Positions 55,385 to 64,000 are shown, numbered from the stretch's first letter. The stretch is DNA of 64,000 nucleotides from Serratia nevei (GCF_037948395.1 NZ_CP149940.1:3472001-3536000), one strand, 5' to 3'. Notes: generated from the letters alone by a model not told the origin. Translations and numbers: made by a program.

Positions 55385-56815
55385 GTGAAAGACAACGATA
55401 GACAGAATACTTTCTACATTCACGATTACGAAACCTTCGGCAAAAGCCCGTCGCTGGATCGCCCGGCGCAGTTCGCCGGCGTGCGCACCGATATGGATTT
55501 CAACATTATCGAAGAGCCGCTGGTCATCTACTGCGCCCCGGCCGACGACTACCTGCCGGAACCCGAGGCGGTGATGATCACCGGCATCACGCCGCAGGTG
55601 GCGCGCGCCAAAGGCGTTAACGAGGCCGAGTTCACCCGCCAAATCCATCAGGCCTTCAGCGTGGCCGGCACCTGCATTCTCGGTTACAACAACATCCGCT
55701 TCGATGACGAAGTGAGCCGCAATATCTTCTATCGCAATTTCTACGATCCCTATGCCTACAGTTGGCAAAACGGCAACTCGCGCTGGGATCTGCTGGATGT
55801 GATGCGCGCCTGCTATGCCCTGCGCCCCGACGGCATCGTCTGGCCGGAAAACGAAGACGGCTTCCCCAGCTTCCGCCTCGAACACCTGACGCGCGCCAAC
55901 GGCGTCGAGCACACGCAGGCTCACGACGCGATGTCGGACGTTTACGCCACCATCGCCATGGCCAAACTGGTCAAGCAGGCGCAGCCCCGGCTGTTCGATT
56001 TCCTGCTGCAGCACCGCAACAAGCACAAGCTGAACGCCCTGATCGACGTCGCCGAAATGACGCCGCTGGTGCATGTCTCCGGCATGTTCGGCGCAGCACG
56101 CGGCAACACCAGCTGGGTGTCGCCGTTGGCCTGGCACCCGGACAACAAGAACGCGGTGATCATGTGCGATCTCGCCGGCGATATGACGCCGCTGCTGACG
56201 CTGAGCGCCGAGCAGCTGCGTGAACGCCTGTATACCCGCCGCGACGACCTGGCGCCGGATCAGGCGCCGGTGCCGATCAAGCTGGTGCACATCAACAAAT
56301 GCCCGGTGCTGGCGCCGGCCAAAACCCTGCTGCCGGAGAACGCCGAGCGGCTGAGCATCGATCGCCAGGCCTGCCTGCAGAACCTGCAGCTGCTGAAACA
56401 GCACCCGGAAGTGCGCGAGAAAGTGGTGGCGCTGTTCGCCGAAGCCGAGCCGTTCAAAGGCTCCGACGACGTCGACGCCCGGTTGTACGACGGTTTCTTC
56501 AGCGACGCCGACAAGGCGGCAATGAGGATTATTCAGCAGACCAAGCCGCAAAACCTGCCGGCGTTGGATCTGGCCTTCAGCGACGGCCGCATGAAAGAGC
56601 TGCTGTTCCGCTTCCGCGCGCGCAACTACCCGAATACTCTGGACGATGCCGAGCAGCGCCGCTGGCTGCAGCACCGCCAGGAAGCGTTGAGCGCGGAGCG
56701 CGTGCAGAGTTACCTGCTGCAGCTCGAATCGCTGTATAACCTGCACGAAGGCGACAAAGAGAAAACCGCCCTGCTGAAAGCGCTGTTCGATTACGGCAAA
56801 GAATTGGTGGGGTAA
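55385..56815 (+). CDS. sbcB: Exonuclease I (SbcB), N-terminus supplied by the prophage
   Basis: A 476-aa 3'-5' single-strand DNA exonuclease of mismatch repair and recombination. The DEDD motif I is in YIHDYETFGKSPSLDRPAQF, followed by LGYNNIRFDDEVSRN and HDAMSDVYATIAMAKL, then the exonuclease C-terminal domains, nearly E. coli SbcB throughout. Residues 1-9 (from GTG, VKDNDRQNT) are phage DNA; host sequence begins in the att core. A stop codon 14 codons upstream fixes GTG as the only likely start. The start lacks a good ribosome site and the native promoter is 41 kb away, so expression may be altered. Confidence 0.95.
   Translation: MKDNDRQNTFYIHDYETFGKSPSLDRPAQFAGVRTDMDFNIIEEPLVIYCAPADDYLPEPEAVMITGITPQVARAKGVNEAEFTRQIHQAFSVAGTCILGYNNIRFDDEVSRNIFYRNFYDPYAYSWQNGNSRWDLLDVMRACYALRPDGIVWPENEDGFPSFRLEHLTRANGVEHTQAHDAMSDVYATIAMAKLVKQAQPRLFDFLLQHRNKHKLNALIDVAEMTPLVHVSGMFGAARGNTSWVSPLAWHPDNKNAVIMCDLAGDMTPLLTLSAEQLRERLYTRRDDLAPDQAPVPIKLVHINKCPVLAPAKTLLPENAERLSIDRQACLQNLQLLKQHPEVREKVVALFAEAEPFKGSDDVDARLYDGFFSDADKAAMRIIQQTKPQNLPALDLAFSDGRMKELLFRFRARNYPNTLDDAEQRRWLQHRQEALSAERVQSYLLQLESLYNLHEGDKEKTALLKALFDYGKELVG
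55418..55429. repeat. attR core
   Basis: ATTCACGATTAC, identical to 14294-14305. It lies in codons 12-15 of the present sbcB reading frame. Upstream, 55205-55384 is phage DNA with the integrase promoter region; it contains the repeated words TTGTACGCA and GTACC that could be arm-type integrase sites. Confidence 0.85.
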
Positions 56816-56837
56816 AACCCGCTGCAAGCAGAAAAGG

Positions 56838-56862
56838 AAAAGGCCGCGAATGCGGCCTTTTT
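56838..56862. terminator. Bidirectional terminator between sbcB and plaP
   Basis: AAAAGGCCGC-GAAT-GCGGCCTTTTT: eight-base stem, four-base loop, with A run on the left and T run on the right, so it can serve both convergent genes. Confidence 0.88.
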
Positions 56863-56886
56863 GATGGCAGAGGAGACGGCTCGCGC

Positions 56887-58254
56887 TTAGGCGGCGTCTT
56901 CGCTCGCTTGCGGCACCGGCAAACGGAAGCTGCGGGTGACGAAGGCCAGGTAGATCAGGCCGATAGCCGCCCAGACCAGGCCCAGCGTCATCGAGCTGGC
57001 TTCCAGGTTGACCCACAGCGCGCCGACGGTCAGTGCGCCCATCACCGGCAGGATCAGGTAGTTGAACGTGTCCTTCACGGTGCGGTTCATCTTGTCGCGG
57101 ATATAGAACTGCGAGATCACCGACAGGTTGACGAAGGTGAAGGCCACCAGCGCACCGAAGTTGATCAGCGCGGTCGCGGTCACCAGGTCAAACGATACCG
57201 CGGACAGCGCGATGGCGCCCACCAGCAGCACGTTCAGCGCCGGGGTACGCCACTTCGGATGCACATAGCCGAAGAAGCGAGTCGGGAACACGCCGTCGCG
57301 GCCCATCACGTACATCAGACGCGAAACGCCCGCATGTGCCGCCATGCCAGACGCCAATACCGTCACGCAGGAGAACACCAGGATCACCGACTGGAAGAAC
57401 TTGCCCGCCACGTACAGCATGATTTCAGGCTGCGACGCGTCAGGATCCTTGAAGCGCGAGATGTCCGGGAAGTACAGCTGCACGAAGTAAGACACCACGA
57501 TAAAGATGATGCCGCCGATCAGCGCCGTCAGGAAGATGGCTTTCGGGATCACTTTCTCTGCGTCTTTGGTCTCTTCAGACAGCGAGCTGATGCCGTCGAA
57601 GCCCAGGAACGAGAAGCACAGGATGGTCGCGCCGGTAATCATCGGCACCACGTGGGCGTTATCGGACCAGAACGGACGGCTGCTGACCAGCGTACCGGCG
57701 CCTTCGCCGTGGTAAATGCCGTTGATCACCAGGCCGAGGAACACGATCATGATCGCCACCTGCACCACCACGATGATGGAGTTCAGGTTAGCCACCAGCT
57801 TGATGCCGCGCAGGTTGAAAATCGTCATCAAGCCGACCAGCACCGCCACGAAGATCCAGGACGGGACGCCCGGGAAAATCGCTTCCAGGTAAATCTTGGC
57901 CAGCAAGATGTTGATCATCGGCATGAACAGGTAGTCCAGCAGCGATGACCAGCCCACCATAAAGCCGACGTGCGGGCTGATGGCTTTCTGGGCGTAAGTG
58001 TAGGCAGAACCGGCGGAAGGGAACTTCTTCACCAGCTTGCCGTAGCTCAGGGCGGTAAACAGGATCGCCAGCAGAGCGAAGGCGTACGCAGTCGCGACGT
58101 GACCATCGGTCAGGCCGGATACGATGCCGAAGGTATCGAAGATGGTCATTGGCTGCAGATAAGCCAGGCCCATCATCACTACCGGAACCAAAGTCAGGGT
58201 TTTGCGCAGCTGGGTGCGCTGAGCCGGAGCGGCGTTGAGGGTATTATCGGACAT
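56887..58254 (-). CDS. plaP: Putrescine importer PlaP (APC family)
   Basis: A 455-aa amino-acid/polyamine permease with about twelve helices, nearly identical in pattern to E. coli PlaP (YeeF): [103 protein letters not shown]. It is the proton-driven putrescine importer. Its position next to sbcB is conserved. Followed closely upstream by puuA and puuR, so polyamine uptake and degradation are grouped here. It has a long structured leader. Confidence 0.94.
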   Translation of the reverse strand: MSDNTLNAAPAQRTQLRKTLTLVPVVMMGLAYLQPMTIFDTFGIVSGLTDGHVATAYAFALLAILFTALSYGKLVKKFPSAGSAYTYAQKAISPHVGFMVGWSSLLDYLFMPMINILLAKIYLEAIFPGVPSWIFVAVLVGLMTIFNLRGIKLVANLNSIIVVVQVAIMIVFLGLVINGIYHGEGAGTLVSSRPFWSDNAHVVPMITGATILCFSFLGFDGISSLSEETKDAEKVIPKAIFLTALIGGIIFIVVSYFVQLYFPDISRFKDPDASQPEIMLYVAGKFFQSVILVFSCVTVLASGMAAHAGVSRLMYVMGRDGVFPTRFFGYVHPKWRTPALNVLLVGAIALSAVSFDLVTATALINFGALVAFTFVNLSVISQFYIRDKMNRTVKDTFNYLILPVMGALTVGALWVNLEASSMTLGLVWAAIGLIYLAFVTRSFRLPVPQASEDAA

Positions 58255-58462
58255 TGTTCAGCCCCCCCTTACCTTGAGCCTTGCGGATGGCGGACACGCC
58301 AAGACTTAAGGTTGCGGGGAAACTTCGCAACGAGCGACTTAATTCTAAAAGAAGGGGATTGTAAGCTGGATAACGGGTCGAGGAAACCTCGGCTGCTCCA
58401 TAGTCGCTGCGGCCACAGCGGAAACCGGCGGGCACCGGTGCTAAAGTGAAAAATTGCCCCAT
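58244..58462 (-). CDS. Possible upstream ORF overlapping the plaP start
   Basis: A 72-codon frame from ATG 58462 ([20 protein letters not shown]), with GAGG about ten bases upstream, runs through the leader and ends 8 bases inside plaP (TAA in the first codons). Arg and Ser are frequent; no protein family is evident. It could be a coupling or sensing leader ORF, or chance in GC-rich DNA. The leader also folds into several stems (CGAGGAAACCTCG, GTTGCG/CGCAAC). Confidence 0.3.
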   Translation of the reverse strand: MGQFFTLAPVPAGFRCGRSDYGAAEVSSTRYPAYNPLLLELSRSLRSFPATLSLGVSAIRKAQGKGGLNNVR

Positions 58463-58788
58463 CTTTCTAATCCTCATGAGTCACGACCATAAAGTTTTGT
58501 TTGATCGTGCACGAAACTATTTATCTATCCGGATCGGTGTCCGGCCTCGCTTGGTGTATGAAACGCTACGTTGGTAAAACTTAATGCAAAAAAAATAACC
58601 GACGCGTTAAAACGTCGGCTATCTGCATTTGAGATATTTTGCACCAGAATGCCTCCGGATGACAAGATCCGGAAGCCCTCAAATACAAATTCTTTTTGTC
58701 GATCGAACGGAAAACCAGCCCGGCAGGCGAATTAATCCGCTACCGGCAGGCCGGTCGCCCGCACATACCTCTTACTTTATACGCCCAT
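58463..58788. other. Intergenic region between puuA and plaP
   Basis: This 326-bp stretch holds the plaP promoter area on its right-to-left reading. It also contains a terminator-like hairpin for puuA transcripts (58588-58620). No protein gene is seen. Confidence 0.5.
58588..58620 (-). terminator. Intrinsic terminator downstream of puuA
   Basis: On the minus strand GCCGACG and CGTCGG pair around TTTTAACG, followed by TTATTTTTTTT. It lies about 170 bp after the puuA stop and separates puuA from plaP transcription. Confidence 0.75.
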
Positions 58789-60207
58789 TCAGGCATTTTT
58801 CAACATCCAGTCGATCTCGGTTTCCGTCACCCGCCGTTCAAACTGCAGCAGTTCGTCCGTCTTGCAGGCGTGATAAACCTGGGTAAAACGCTCGCCCAGA
58901 TAATGGGTCAGCGCGTGCTGGTGTTCGAACTCGTACAATGCGTCGCTCTGGCGGATCGGCAACGGCAGCCCCTCCTGCTCCAGGCCGTTGCCGGTCACCG
59001 GCTCTGGCAGCGGCAGCGCGTTGTCCAGCCCGTACAGCATGCCGGCCAGGATCGCCGCCATCACCAGATAGGGATTGGCGTCGGCACCGGCCACGCGGTA
59101 CTCCACCCGGTGGTTCTCCGGTTCGCCGCAGGGAATGCGCAGCGCCACGGTGCGGTTGTTGTGGCCCCAGGCGGCCTGGATCGGCACATACATCCCCGGC
59201 TGGAAGCGCCGGTAGGCGTTGACGTTCGGCGCCAGCAGCGCCATCGATGCCGGCATCAGGGTGATCATCCCGGCCAGCGCCTGTTTCAATAGCGGTGAAT
59301 CCTCGCCTTCCGCGTCGGCGAACAGGTTGTTGCCCGCCCCGTCCTGCATGCTGACATGCACGTGCATGCCGCTGCCGGCGTAATCCTCATAGGGTTTGGC
59401 CATAAAGGTGGCGTGCATGTCGTGGTTCTCGGCCACCAGCCGCACCAGCCGCTTCAGCGCCAGCGCGTGGTCGCAGGCCAGCAAGATATCGTCGGTATGA
59501 CGCAGGTTGACCTCGAACTGCCCCGGCGACGCCTCCGCCACCGCGCCGTCCGCCGGCAGCCCCTGCAGTTTCGCCAGCGCGTCGATGTCGTTCAGCACCT
59601 CGGCGAAATGGTTCAGGTTATCGACGGAATACACCTGGCTTTGGGTGTTGCGCTCCTGGGTGCCGGGCGCACACGGCGGCTGCAGATCGCCCTCCGCGTC
59701 GCGCTGCCGATCGATGAGATAAAACTCCAGCTCTACCGCTGCCACCGGGAACAAGCCGCGCTGTCGCAGCGCCTGCCACACGCGGTTCAGCACATTGCGG
59801 GGTTCAACGTCAAAGGGAGTGCCATCTTCATCCAGCATGGTCAGCAGCACCTGGCCGATATGCTCCGGATCGGCGGCCGACGGCGTCAGCGAGCCGGGCA
59901 CCGGCAGGCATACGCGGTCCGGTTCGCCGAGCTCCTGCCCAAGACCGGTTTCCTCCACCACGTTGCCGAGGATGTCCATGGCGAACACCGACGCGGGGAA
60001 GTAGCTGCCTTTTTCCAGTTTTTTCAACCCTGAGACGGGTATGCGTTTGCCGCGGAAGGAACCATTGAGATCGGTGAGAAGGATATCGACATACTGCGTG
60101 GCGGGATGGCGTTCCAAATAATGAGCAACCTCATTTTGGAACGCGCTACTTCGCCTCTCTTCATGATGCTGTGCAAAATGTTCAACTGCTGCGCTATTGG
60201 TTTGCAT
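58789..60207 (-). CDS. puuA: Gamma-glutamylputrescine synthetase PuuA
   Basis: A 472-aa type-I glutamine synthetase-like enzyme. It joins glutamate to putrescine using ATP, the first step of the Puu pathway. Glutamine-synthetase motifs are visible: VDILLTDLNGSFRGKRIP, AAVELEFYLI, GSGMHVHVSM, NVNAYRRFQPGMYVPIQAAW, GHNNRTVALRIP and RVAGADANPYLVMAAILAGM. It is divergent from puuR, and no puuB, puuC or puuD genes lie between or beside them here. The usual puu cluster is therefore split. Confidence 0.93.
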   Translation of the reverse strand: MQTNSAAVEHFAQHHEERRSSAFQNEVAHYLERHPATQYVDILLTDLNGSFRGKRIPVSGLKKLEKGSYFPASVFAMDILGNVVEETGLGQELGEPDRVCLPVPGSLTPSAADPEHIGQVLLTMLDEDGTPFDVEPRNVLNRVWQALRQRGLFPVAAVELEFYLIDRQRDAEGDLQPPCAPGTQERNTQSQVYSVDNLNHFAEVLNDIDALAKLQGLPADGAVAEASPGQFEVNLRHTDDILLACDHALALKRLVRLVAENHDMHATFMAKPYEDYAGSGMHVHVSMQDGAGNNLFADAEGEDSPLLKQALAGMITLMPASMALLAPNVNAYRRFQPGMYVPIQAAWGHNNRTVALRIPCGEPENHRVEYRVAGADANPYLVMAAILAGMLYGLDNALPLPEPVTGNGLEQEGLPLPIRQSDALYEFEHQHALTHYLGERFTQVYHACKTDELLQFERRVTETEIDWMLKNA

Positions 60208-60602
60208 AAGTCACCCGCCATTATGCTCTTAAGGCGCGTTGGCGCCCGTCCGCCGTTCGATTCAACACATGATTGGATTTCTCGCCAGGCCGCGCCGCTG
60301 CTGGGCGCTCAAAATAACATCCACAATATGAAACATAGCCTTAACAGAATAGGTTTGCAAATGTTACAATCCTGTTTGATTATTCGCCACCGGCTGCTAA
60401 ATTGATAAAATATTGACCGAAAAGGCCTTACCGTCCTTTTTGCGTCAACTATTTCGTCCAACGCACCGAGAGTGAACATGGGCAATATATTTTCCAAACC
60501 TGCCCTAACTACCGATATCATGCAGCATCGTTATCGCCCAGACAGGCGCCCGATAGCGATATTCATGTCTGCCTGTCGCCCCTACCAGAAGGAAGTACCG
60601 TT
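60208..60602. promoter_or_regulatory. Divergent puuA/puuR control region
   Basis: The 395-bp gap has AT-rich words resembling PuuR operators: AAAATATTGACC at about 60405-60416 and GGCAATATATTTTCC at about 60482-60496, inverted relative to one another. They fit autoregulation by PuuR and repression of puuA. No further gene is seen in the gap. Confidence 0.45.
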
Positions 60603-61160
60603 ATGAGCGAAGCCAGCTTGGCACCGGGCAAACGCCTGTCGCAAATCCGTCAGCAATTGGGTTTGTCGCAGCGCCGGGTCGCCGAACTGTCCGGGTTAAC
60701 CCACAGTGCGATCAGCACCATCGAACAGGACAAGGTCAGCCCGGCCATCAGCACGCTGCAAAAGCTGCTGAAGGTGTATGGCCTGTCGCTGTCCGAATTC
60801 TTTGCCGAACCGGAAGCCGCCGACGAACCGCGCGTGGTGATCGACGCCGAGGACCTGATTGAGATCGGCAGTCAGGGGGTGTCGATGAAGCTGGTGCACA
60901 ACGGCAGCCCGACGCGCAACCTGGCGATGATGCTGGAAACCTACCAGCCCGGCACCACCACCGGCGAAAAGATCAAGCACCAGGGCGAAGAGATCGGCAC
61001 CCTGCTGGAAGGCGAGATCGTGCTGACCATCAACGGCCAGAGCTACTGCCTGACCGCCGGCCAGAGTTACGCCATCAACACCGGCATCCCGCACAGCTTC
61101 AGCAATACCTCGGCGCGCATCTGCCGCATCGTCAGCGCACACACCCCCACCACCTTCTGA
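60603..61160 (+). CDS. puuR: Putrescine-responsive repressor PuuR
   Basis: A 185-aa protein. N-terminal HTH (LSQIRQQLGLSQRRVAELSG, LTHSAISTIEQDKVSPAIST) and C-terminal cupin (PGTTTGEKIKHQGEEIGTLL, EGEIVLTINGQSYCLTAGQS, NTGIPHSFSN), the architecture of PuuR. AGAAGGAAG precedes ATG. It represses the puu genes in the absence of putrescine. Divergent from puuA. Confidence 0.92.
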   Translation: MSEASLAPGKRLSQIRQQLGLSQRRVAELSGLTHSAISTIEQDKVSPAISTLQKLLKVYGLSLSEFFAEPEAADEPRVVIDAEDLIEIGSQGVSMKLVHNGSPTRNLAMMLETYQPGTTTGEKIKHQGEEIGTLLEGEIVLTINGQSYCLTAGQSYAINTGIPHSFSNTSARICRIVSAHTPTTF

Positions 61161-61317
61161 CCGCTTATCGCTCCGGCGCAGCCTGACGCGGGTTGCGCCC
61201 CTGCCCGCCAATGCGTTTTTCACCGCCGTTATGCCATTTTGTTGGTTGCCAACGGTGCAATCTGTGTTACAACAGAGCATAACAGCCATCTAAACATCTA
61301 AACGGCCTTAATACCCT

Positions 61318-62829
61318 ATGTCGACCGCAACGCCTTCGCGCCTCGAGATGCGCAATATCTCGATCGCCTTCGCCGGCTTCAACGCACTGCAGGACGTGGA
61401 CTTCACGCTGCAGGGCGGTTCAATCCACGCGCTGGTCGGCGCCAACGGCGCGGGCAAGTCGACGCTGATGGCGATCCTCTCCGGCGCCCACGATCATTAT
61501 CGCGGCGAGATCCTGATCGACGGCCAGGCGGTGGCGATCCACTCCCCGCTGCAGGCGCGCCGCCACGGTATTCACGTGGTGCAGCAAGAGGTCGACGTCG
61601 CGCTGATCCCCACGCTGTCGGTGGCGGAAAACATCATGCTGGACTGGCTGAACGAGCCGGGCCACTGGCTGAACTGGGCGGAGCTGCACCGCCGCGCCGC
61701 GCAGTTGCTGCAGCAATGGGCGCTGCCGCTCAACCCGCGCAGGCGGCTGGCGGACTGCTCGCTGGCGGAAAAACAGCAGGTACTACTGGCGCGTGCGCTT
61801 TCGCACCGCTGCCGTTTTCTGGTGCTCGACGAACCGACCGCGCCGCTCGATCGCGCCGAGAGCGAGCGCCTGTTTAACGTGGTGCGCCGCCTGCAATCCG
61901 AAGGCATCGGCATCGTGTTTATTTCCCACCGCATCCACGAACTGAGCGACATTTGCGATCGGCTGACGGTGCTGCGCGACGGCCGGCGCGTCAGTGAAGA
62001 TCCCATGCGCGGGCTGAGCGGCGAGCAGATCGTCGAGAAGATGCTCGGCCATCGGCTGGACGACATTTTCCCGCCGCCGCGCCCGCCGCACGCCGAGCGA
62101 ATGCTGCTGCAGGTGCAAGGCTTGCGCGATCGCCACAAGCTGCGCGACGTTTCGCTGCGGCTGCATGAGGGCGAAATTCTCGGCATCGCCGGGCTGGCCG
62201 GAGCCGGCAAAACCGAGCTGTGCAAAGCGCTGTTCGGCGCCAGCGCCGTGCAGCTCGAGCGCGGCGAACTGCGCGGGCAACCCTGGGCACCGCGCGCGCC
62301 GCACCTCTCGGTCGAACAAGGATTGGCGCTGGTGCCGGAAGAGCGCCGCAAAGAGGGCATCTTCATCGATGAGGCGATCCCGATGAACCTGAGCGTCAGC
62401 GCCGACGACAGCTTCTCGCGCTGGAGCCTGTTCAGCCGGCGGCAAGAGCTGCGCTGGGCGCGCGAGATCATGCAACGCCTGAACATTCGCGCCTCGGGCC
62501 CGCAACAGCGGCTGGCGCGCCTGTCCGGCGGCAATCAACAAAAAGTGGCGATCGGCAAATGGCTGCGCGGCGACGCCGAGGTGCTGATCTTCGATGAACC
62601 GACCAAGGGCGTGGACATCAAGGCCAAGCAGGAGCTGTTTGGCCTGATCGACGGCCTGGCGCGCGCCGGCAAAGGCGTGATTTACGCCTCCGGCGAGTTC
62701 GCCGAGCTGGTTGGCCTGTGCGATCGCATCTGCGTGCTGTGGGACGGCCGCATCGTGGCGGAGTTGAACGCCGCCGACATCGACGAAGAAACCTTATTGC
62801 TCTATTCCACCGGAGGAACCCCTGCGTGA
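61318..62829 (+). CDS. Ribose-type sugar ABC transporter ATP-binding protein (second system)
   Basis: A 503-aa protein with two ABC domains. The first has Walker A GANGAGKST, signature CSLAEKQQ and [11 protein letters not shown]. The second has a degenerate Walker A (GLAGAGKTE) and [15 protein letters not shown] with IFDEPTKGVD. ATG at 61318. It is coupled to the permease downstream by a GTGA overlap. The substrate is not indicated; no binding protein or catabolic gene is in view, though one may lie beyond the window. Confidence 0.92.
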   Translation: MSTATPSRLEMRNISIAFAGFNALQDVDFTLQGGSIHALVGANGAGKSTLMAILSGAHDHYRGEILIDGQAVAIHSPLQARRHGIHVVQQEVDVALIPTLSVAENIMLDWLNEPGHWLNWAELHRRAAQLLQQWALPLNPRRRLADCSLAEKQQVLLARALSHRCRFLVLDEPTAPLDRAESERLFNVVRRLQSEGIGIVFISHRIHELSDICDRLTVLRDGRRVSEDPMRGLSGEQIVEKMLGHRLDDIFPPPRPPHAERMLLQVQGLRDRHKLRDVSLRLHEGEILGIAGLAGAGKTELCKALFGASAVQLERGELRGQPWAPRAPHLSVEQGLALVPEERRKEGIFIDEAIPMNLSVSADDSFSRWSLFSRRQELRWAREIMQRLNIRASGPQQRLARLSGGNQQKVAIGKWLRGDAEVLIFDEPTKGVDIKAKQELFGLIDGLARAGKGVIYASGEFAELVGLCDRICVLWDGRIVAELNAADIDEETLLLYSTGGTPA

Positions 62830-63821
62830 GTAAAGAATTAGCCCTGCGGCCTGCGCTGCCCTGGCGCCAACAGCTGTTCGATTTCCTCTACAAATGGGGC
62901 ATGTTGCTGACCGTGGCGGCGCTGATCGCCCTGTTCGGCCTGGCGTCGGACAACTTTCTCGATGCCAACAACATCATCAATATCCTGCGTTCGATCGCCA
63001 TCGTGACGGTGATCGCCATCGGCGTCTCTATCTCGCTGTCGGTCGGCGGTTTCGATCTGTCGGTCGGCTCAACCGCCTCGTTGGCCAACGCGCTGGTGAT
63101 TTCGCTGTTCGTCTGGCACGGATTCGGCACCACCGGCGCCATCGTGGTAACGCTGCTGCTGTGCACGCTGGTCGGCCTGTTCAACGCCCTACTGATCGTG
63201 GTGTTCAGAATTCCCGATATGCTGGCGACGCTGGCCAGCCTGTTCGTGATCCAGGGCGTGGCGATGACCTACAGCTACGGCGGATCCATCACCCAAAACA
63301 TGGTGCTGCCGAATGGTGACATGGCGGAAGGCCTGATCCCGGAGGTGTTTTCCGCCCTCGGCCAGGTGCCGGTGATCGTGCTGATCATGCTGGCGGTCAC
63401 CGTCGCGGTGCAGCTGTTCCTGTCGTTGACCAAGCATGGCCGCCGCATGTATGCCATCGGCGGCAACCCCGAAGCCGCACGTCTGTCGGGCATCCGCACC
63501 GTGCGTTACAGGGTTGCCGCTTACGTCATTTCCTCTTGGCTGGCGGCGCTTGGCGGCATCTTGCTGGCGTCACGTATCGGCTCTTCGCAGGTCAACGCCG
63601 GCGGCGGTTATCTGATGGACGCGGTGGCGGCGGCCTATATCGGCTTCTCGCTGGCCGGGGCCGGTAAACCCAATGCGCTCGGCACCCTGATCGGCGCGGT
63701 GATCCTCGGCGTGCTGCAAAACGGCCTGGTGATGCTGTCGGTGCCCTACTACGCCATGGACATTATCAAAGGCCTGGTGCTGGCGTTGGCGCTGGCCATC
63801 ACCTACATCCAGAAGCGCTGA
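62826..63821 (+). CDS. Ribose-type sugar ABC transporter permease (second system)
   Basis: A 331-aa membrane protein. GTG at 62826 (GTGA overlap, GGAGGAACC upstream) is the start. It carries [40 protein letters not shown] and GFSLAGAGKPNALGTLIGAV, the RbsC family signatures. Forms the channel for the ATPase upstream. Confidence 0.92.
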   Translation: MSKELALRPALPWRQQLFDFLYKWGMLLTVAALIALFGLASDNFLDANNIINILRSIAIVTVIAIGVSISLSVGGFDLSVGSTASLANALVISLFVWHGFGTTGAIVVTLLLCTLVGLFNALLIVVFRIPDMLATLASLFVIQGVAMTYSYGGSITQNMVLPNGDMAEGLIPEVFSALGQVPVIVLIMLAVTVAVQLFLSLTKHGRRMYAIGGNPEAARLSGIRTVRYRVAAYVISSWLAALGGILLASRIGSSQVNAGGGYLMDAVAAAYIGFSLAGAGKPNALGTLIGAVILGVLQNGLVMLSVPYYAMDIIKGLVLALALAITYIQKR

Positions 63822-63902
63822 TCCTCCCCGGCGCACGCCCGCTGCGCCGCTTTTCCCTTTAATTCATCCGGTTACCCTTTCCCGTCAGCAGAACAAGCAT
63901 AC

Positions 63903-63954
63903 AAATGATATGAATTATCATTAGCGTTTACATTCAGTAAAAAATCCTTACAAT
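63903..63954 (+). promoter_or_regulatory. Promoter with Fur-box-like palindrome at the right edge
   Basis: AATGATATGAATTATCATT (63904-63922) resembles a Fur box (inverted repeat AATGATA/TATCATT, three ATNAT-type hexamers). Four bases later TTTACA (63927-63932), 16 bases, TACAAT (63949-63954) is a sigma-70 promoter pointing right. The gene it drives lies outside the window. Confidence 0.6.
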
Positions 63955-64000
63955 ACCCTCACGCAACGCTGACGAAGCGAAGTATTTCTCAGCGAACGAT

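Larger units (their letters stand above)
14294..55429. mobile_element. Complete temperate prophage integrated in sbcB (about 41.1 kb)
   Basis: It is bounded by the 12-bp direct repeat ATTCACGATTAC, with an integrase at the right edge. All modules of a working phage are present and unbroken: integrase, excisionase, CI/Cro switch, replication, late regulator, lysis, terminase, HK97-type head, Mu-type contractile tail, fibres, and morons. The predicted particle is a myovirus. The combination (lambda early region, HK97 head, Mu tail) is the one known from Shigella phage SfV. sbcB is a known integration site for Shiga-toxin phages in E. coli. The prophage is probably inducible by SOS because its repressor is of the S24 type. 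Confidence 0.93.

Noticed and set aside
14294..55429. Insertion sequences or transposase genes inside the prophage
   Set aside because: No transposase-like protein or terminal inverted repeats with target duplication were recognised, despite the Mu-like tail. The phage uses a tyrosine integrase, and no MuA/MuB is present.
55355..57016. A 553-codon leftward frame across sbcB and the end of plaP
   Set aside because: Antisense to sbcB, which is intact and conserved; composition is typical of a shadow frame.
61572..62534. Leftward frames opposite the second ABC ATPase (also 61783-62541)
   Set aside because: Antisense to a complete ATPase with all motifs. Low-complexity products.

Overview
The window looks like a Serratia chromosome, most likely S. 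marcescens or a close relative. The flanks are GC-rich and enterobacterial, with tmaR (yeeX), yeeA, sbcB, plaP, puuA and puuR in an order close to E. coli yeeX-yeeA-(...)-sbcB-(...)-plaP. Species assignment is an inference from gene content and base composition; no search was run.

Left flank (1-14.2 kb): a leftward sugar/polyol operon (1-5461) with a medium-chain dehydrogenase, a ribose-type ABC importer and a LyxK-like kinase cut by the window edge. A LysR regulator follows, divergent from an M20 amidohydrolase and a polar amino-acid binding protein. Next come tmaR, yeeA, an AmpD/AmiD-like amidase divergent from an S24 (LexA-like) repressor with operator-like repeats between them, an NAD-dependent reductase, and two small hypothetical genes.

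Prophage (14294-55429, about 41.1 kb): an apparently complete temperate phage inserted in codons near the 5' end of sbcB. The 12-bp core ATTCACGATTAC is present at both ends. The original sbcB promoter and first codons are stranded on the left, and the phage supplies a replacement start on the right. The phage is a mosaic. It has a lambda-type switch (cI, cro, three operators, PL/PR), an HK97-type head module (P27 small terminase, large terminase, portal, protease, major capsid) and a Mu-type contractile tail in Mu gene order (gp37 to gp48), including a -1 frameshifted tail chaperone. It also has replication genes (helicase, toprim primase), NinG, a Q-like protein followed by a convincing late promoter and terminator, and a lysis cassette (two small membrane proteins, a GH19 endolysin, nested Rz/Rz1). 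The rightward early operon carries many small overlapping genes, a ParB-domain protein, a DnaQ-fold exonuclease and an excisionase. The tail-fibre locus holds two receptor-binding modules. One is a spike with an SGNH-type esterase domain; beside it, on the opposite strand, is an AT-rich acyltransferase gene (a probable lysogenic-conversion moron). A DinI-like gene under a perfect LexA box lies at the left end.

Right flank (55.4-64 kb): sbcB with a phage-derived N-terminus, the putrescine importer plaP, puuA divergent from puuR (polyamine use), and a second ribose-type ABC importer (ATPase and permease). The end of the window has a promoter with a Fur-box-like palindrome, pointing to an iron-regulated gene beyond it.
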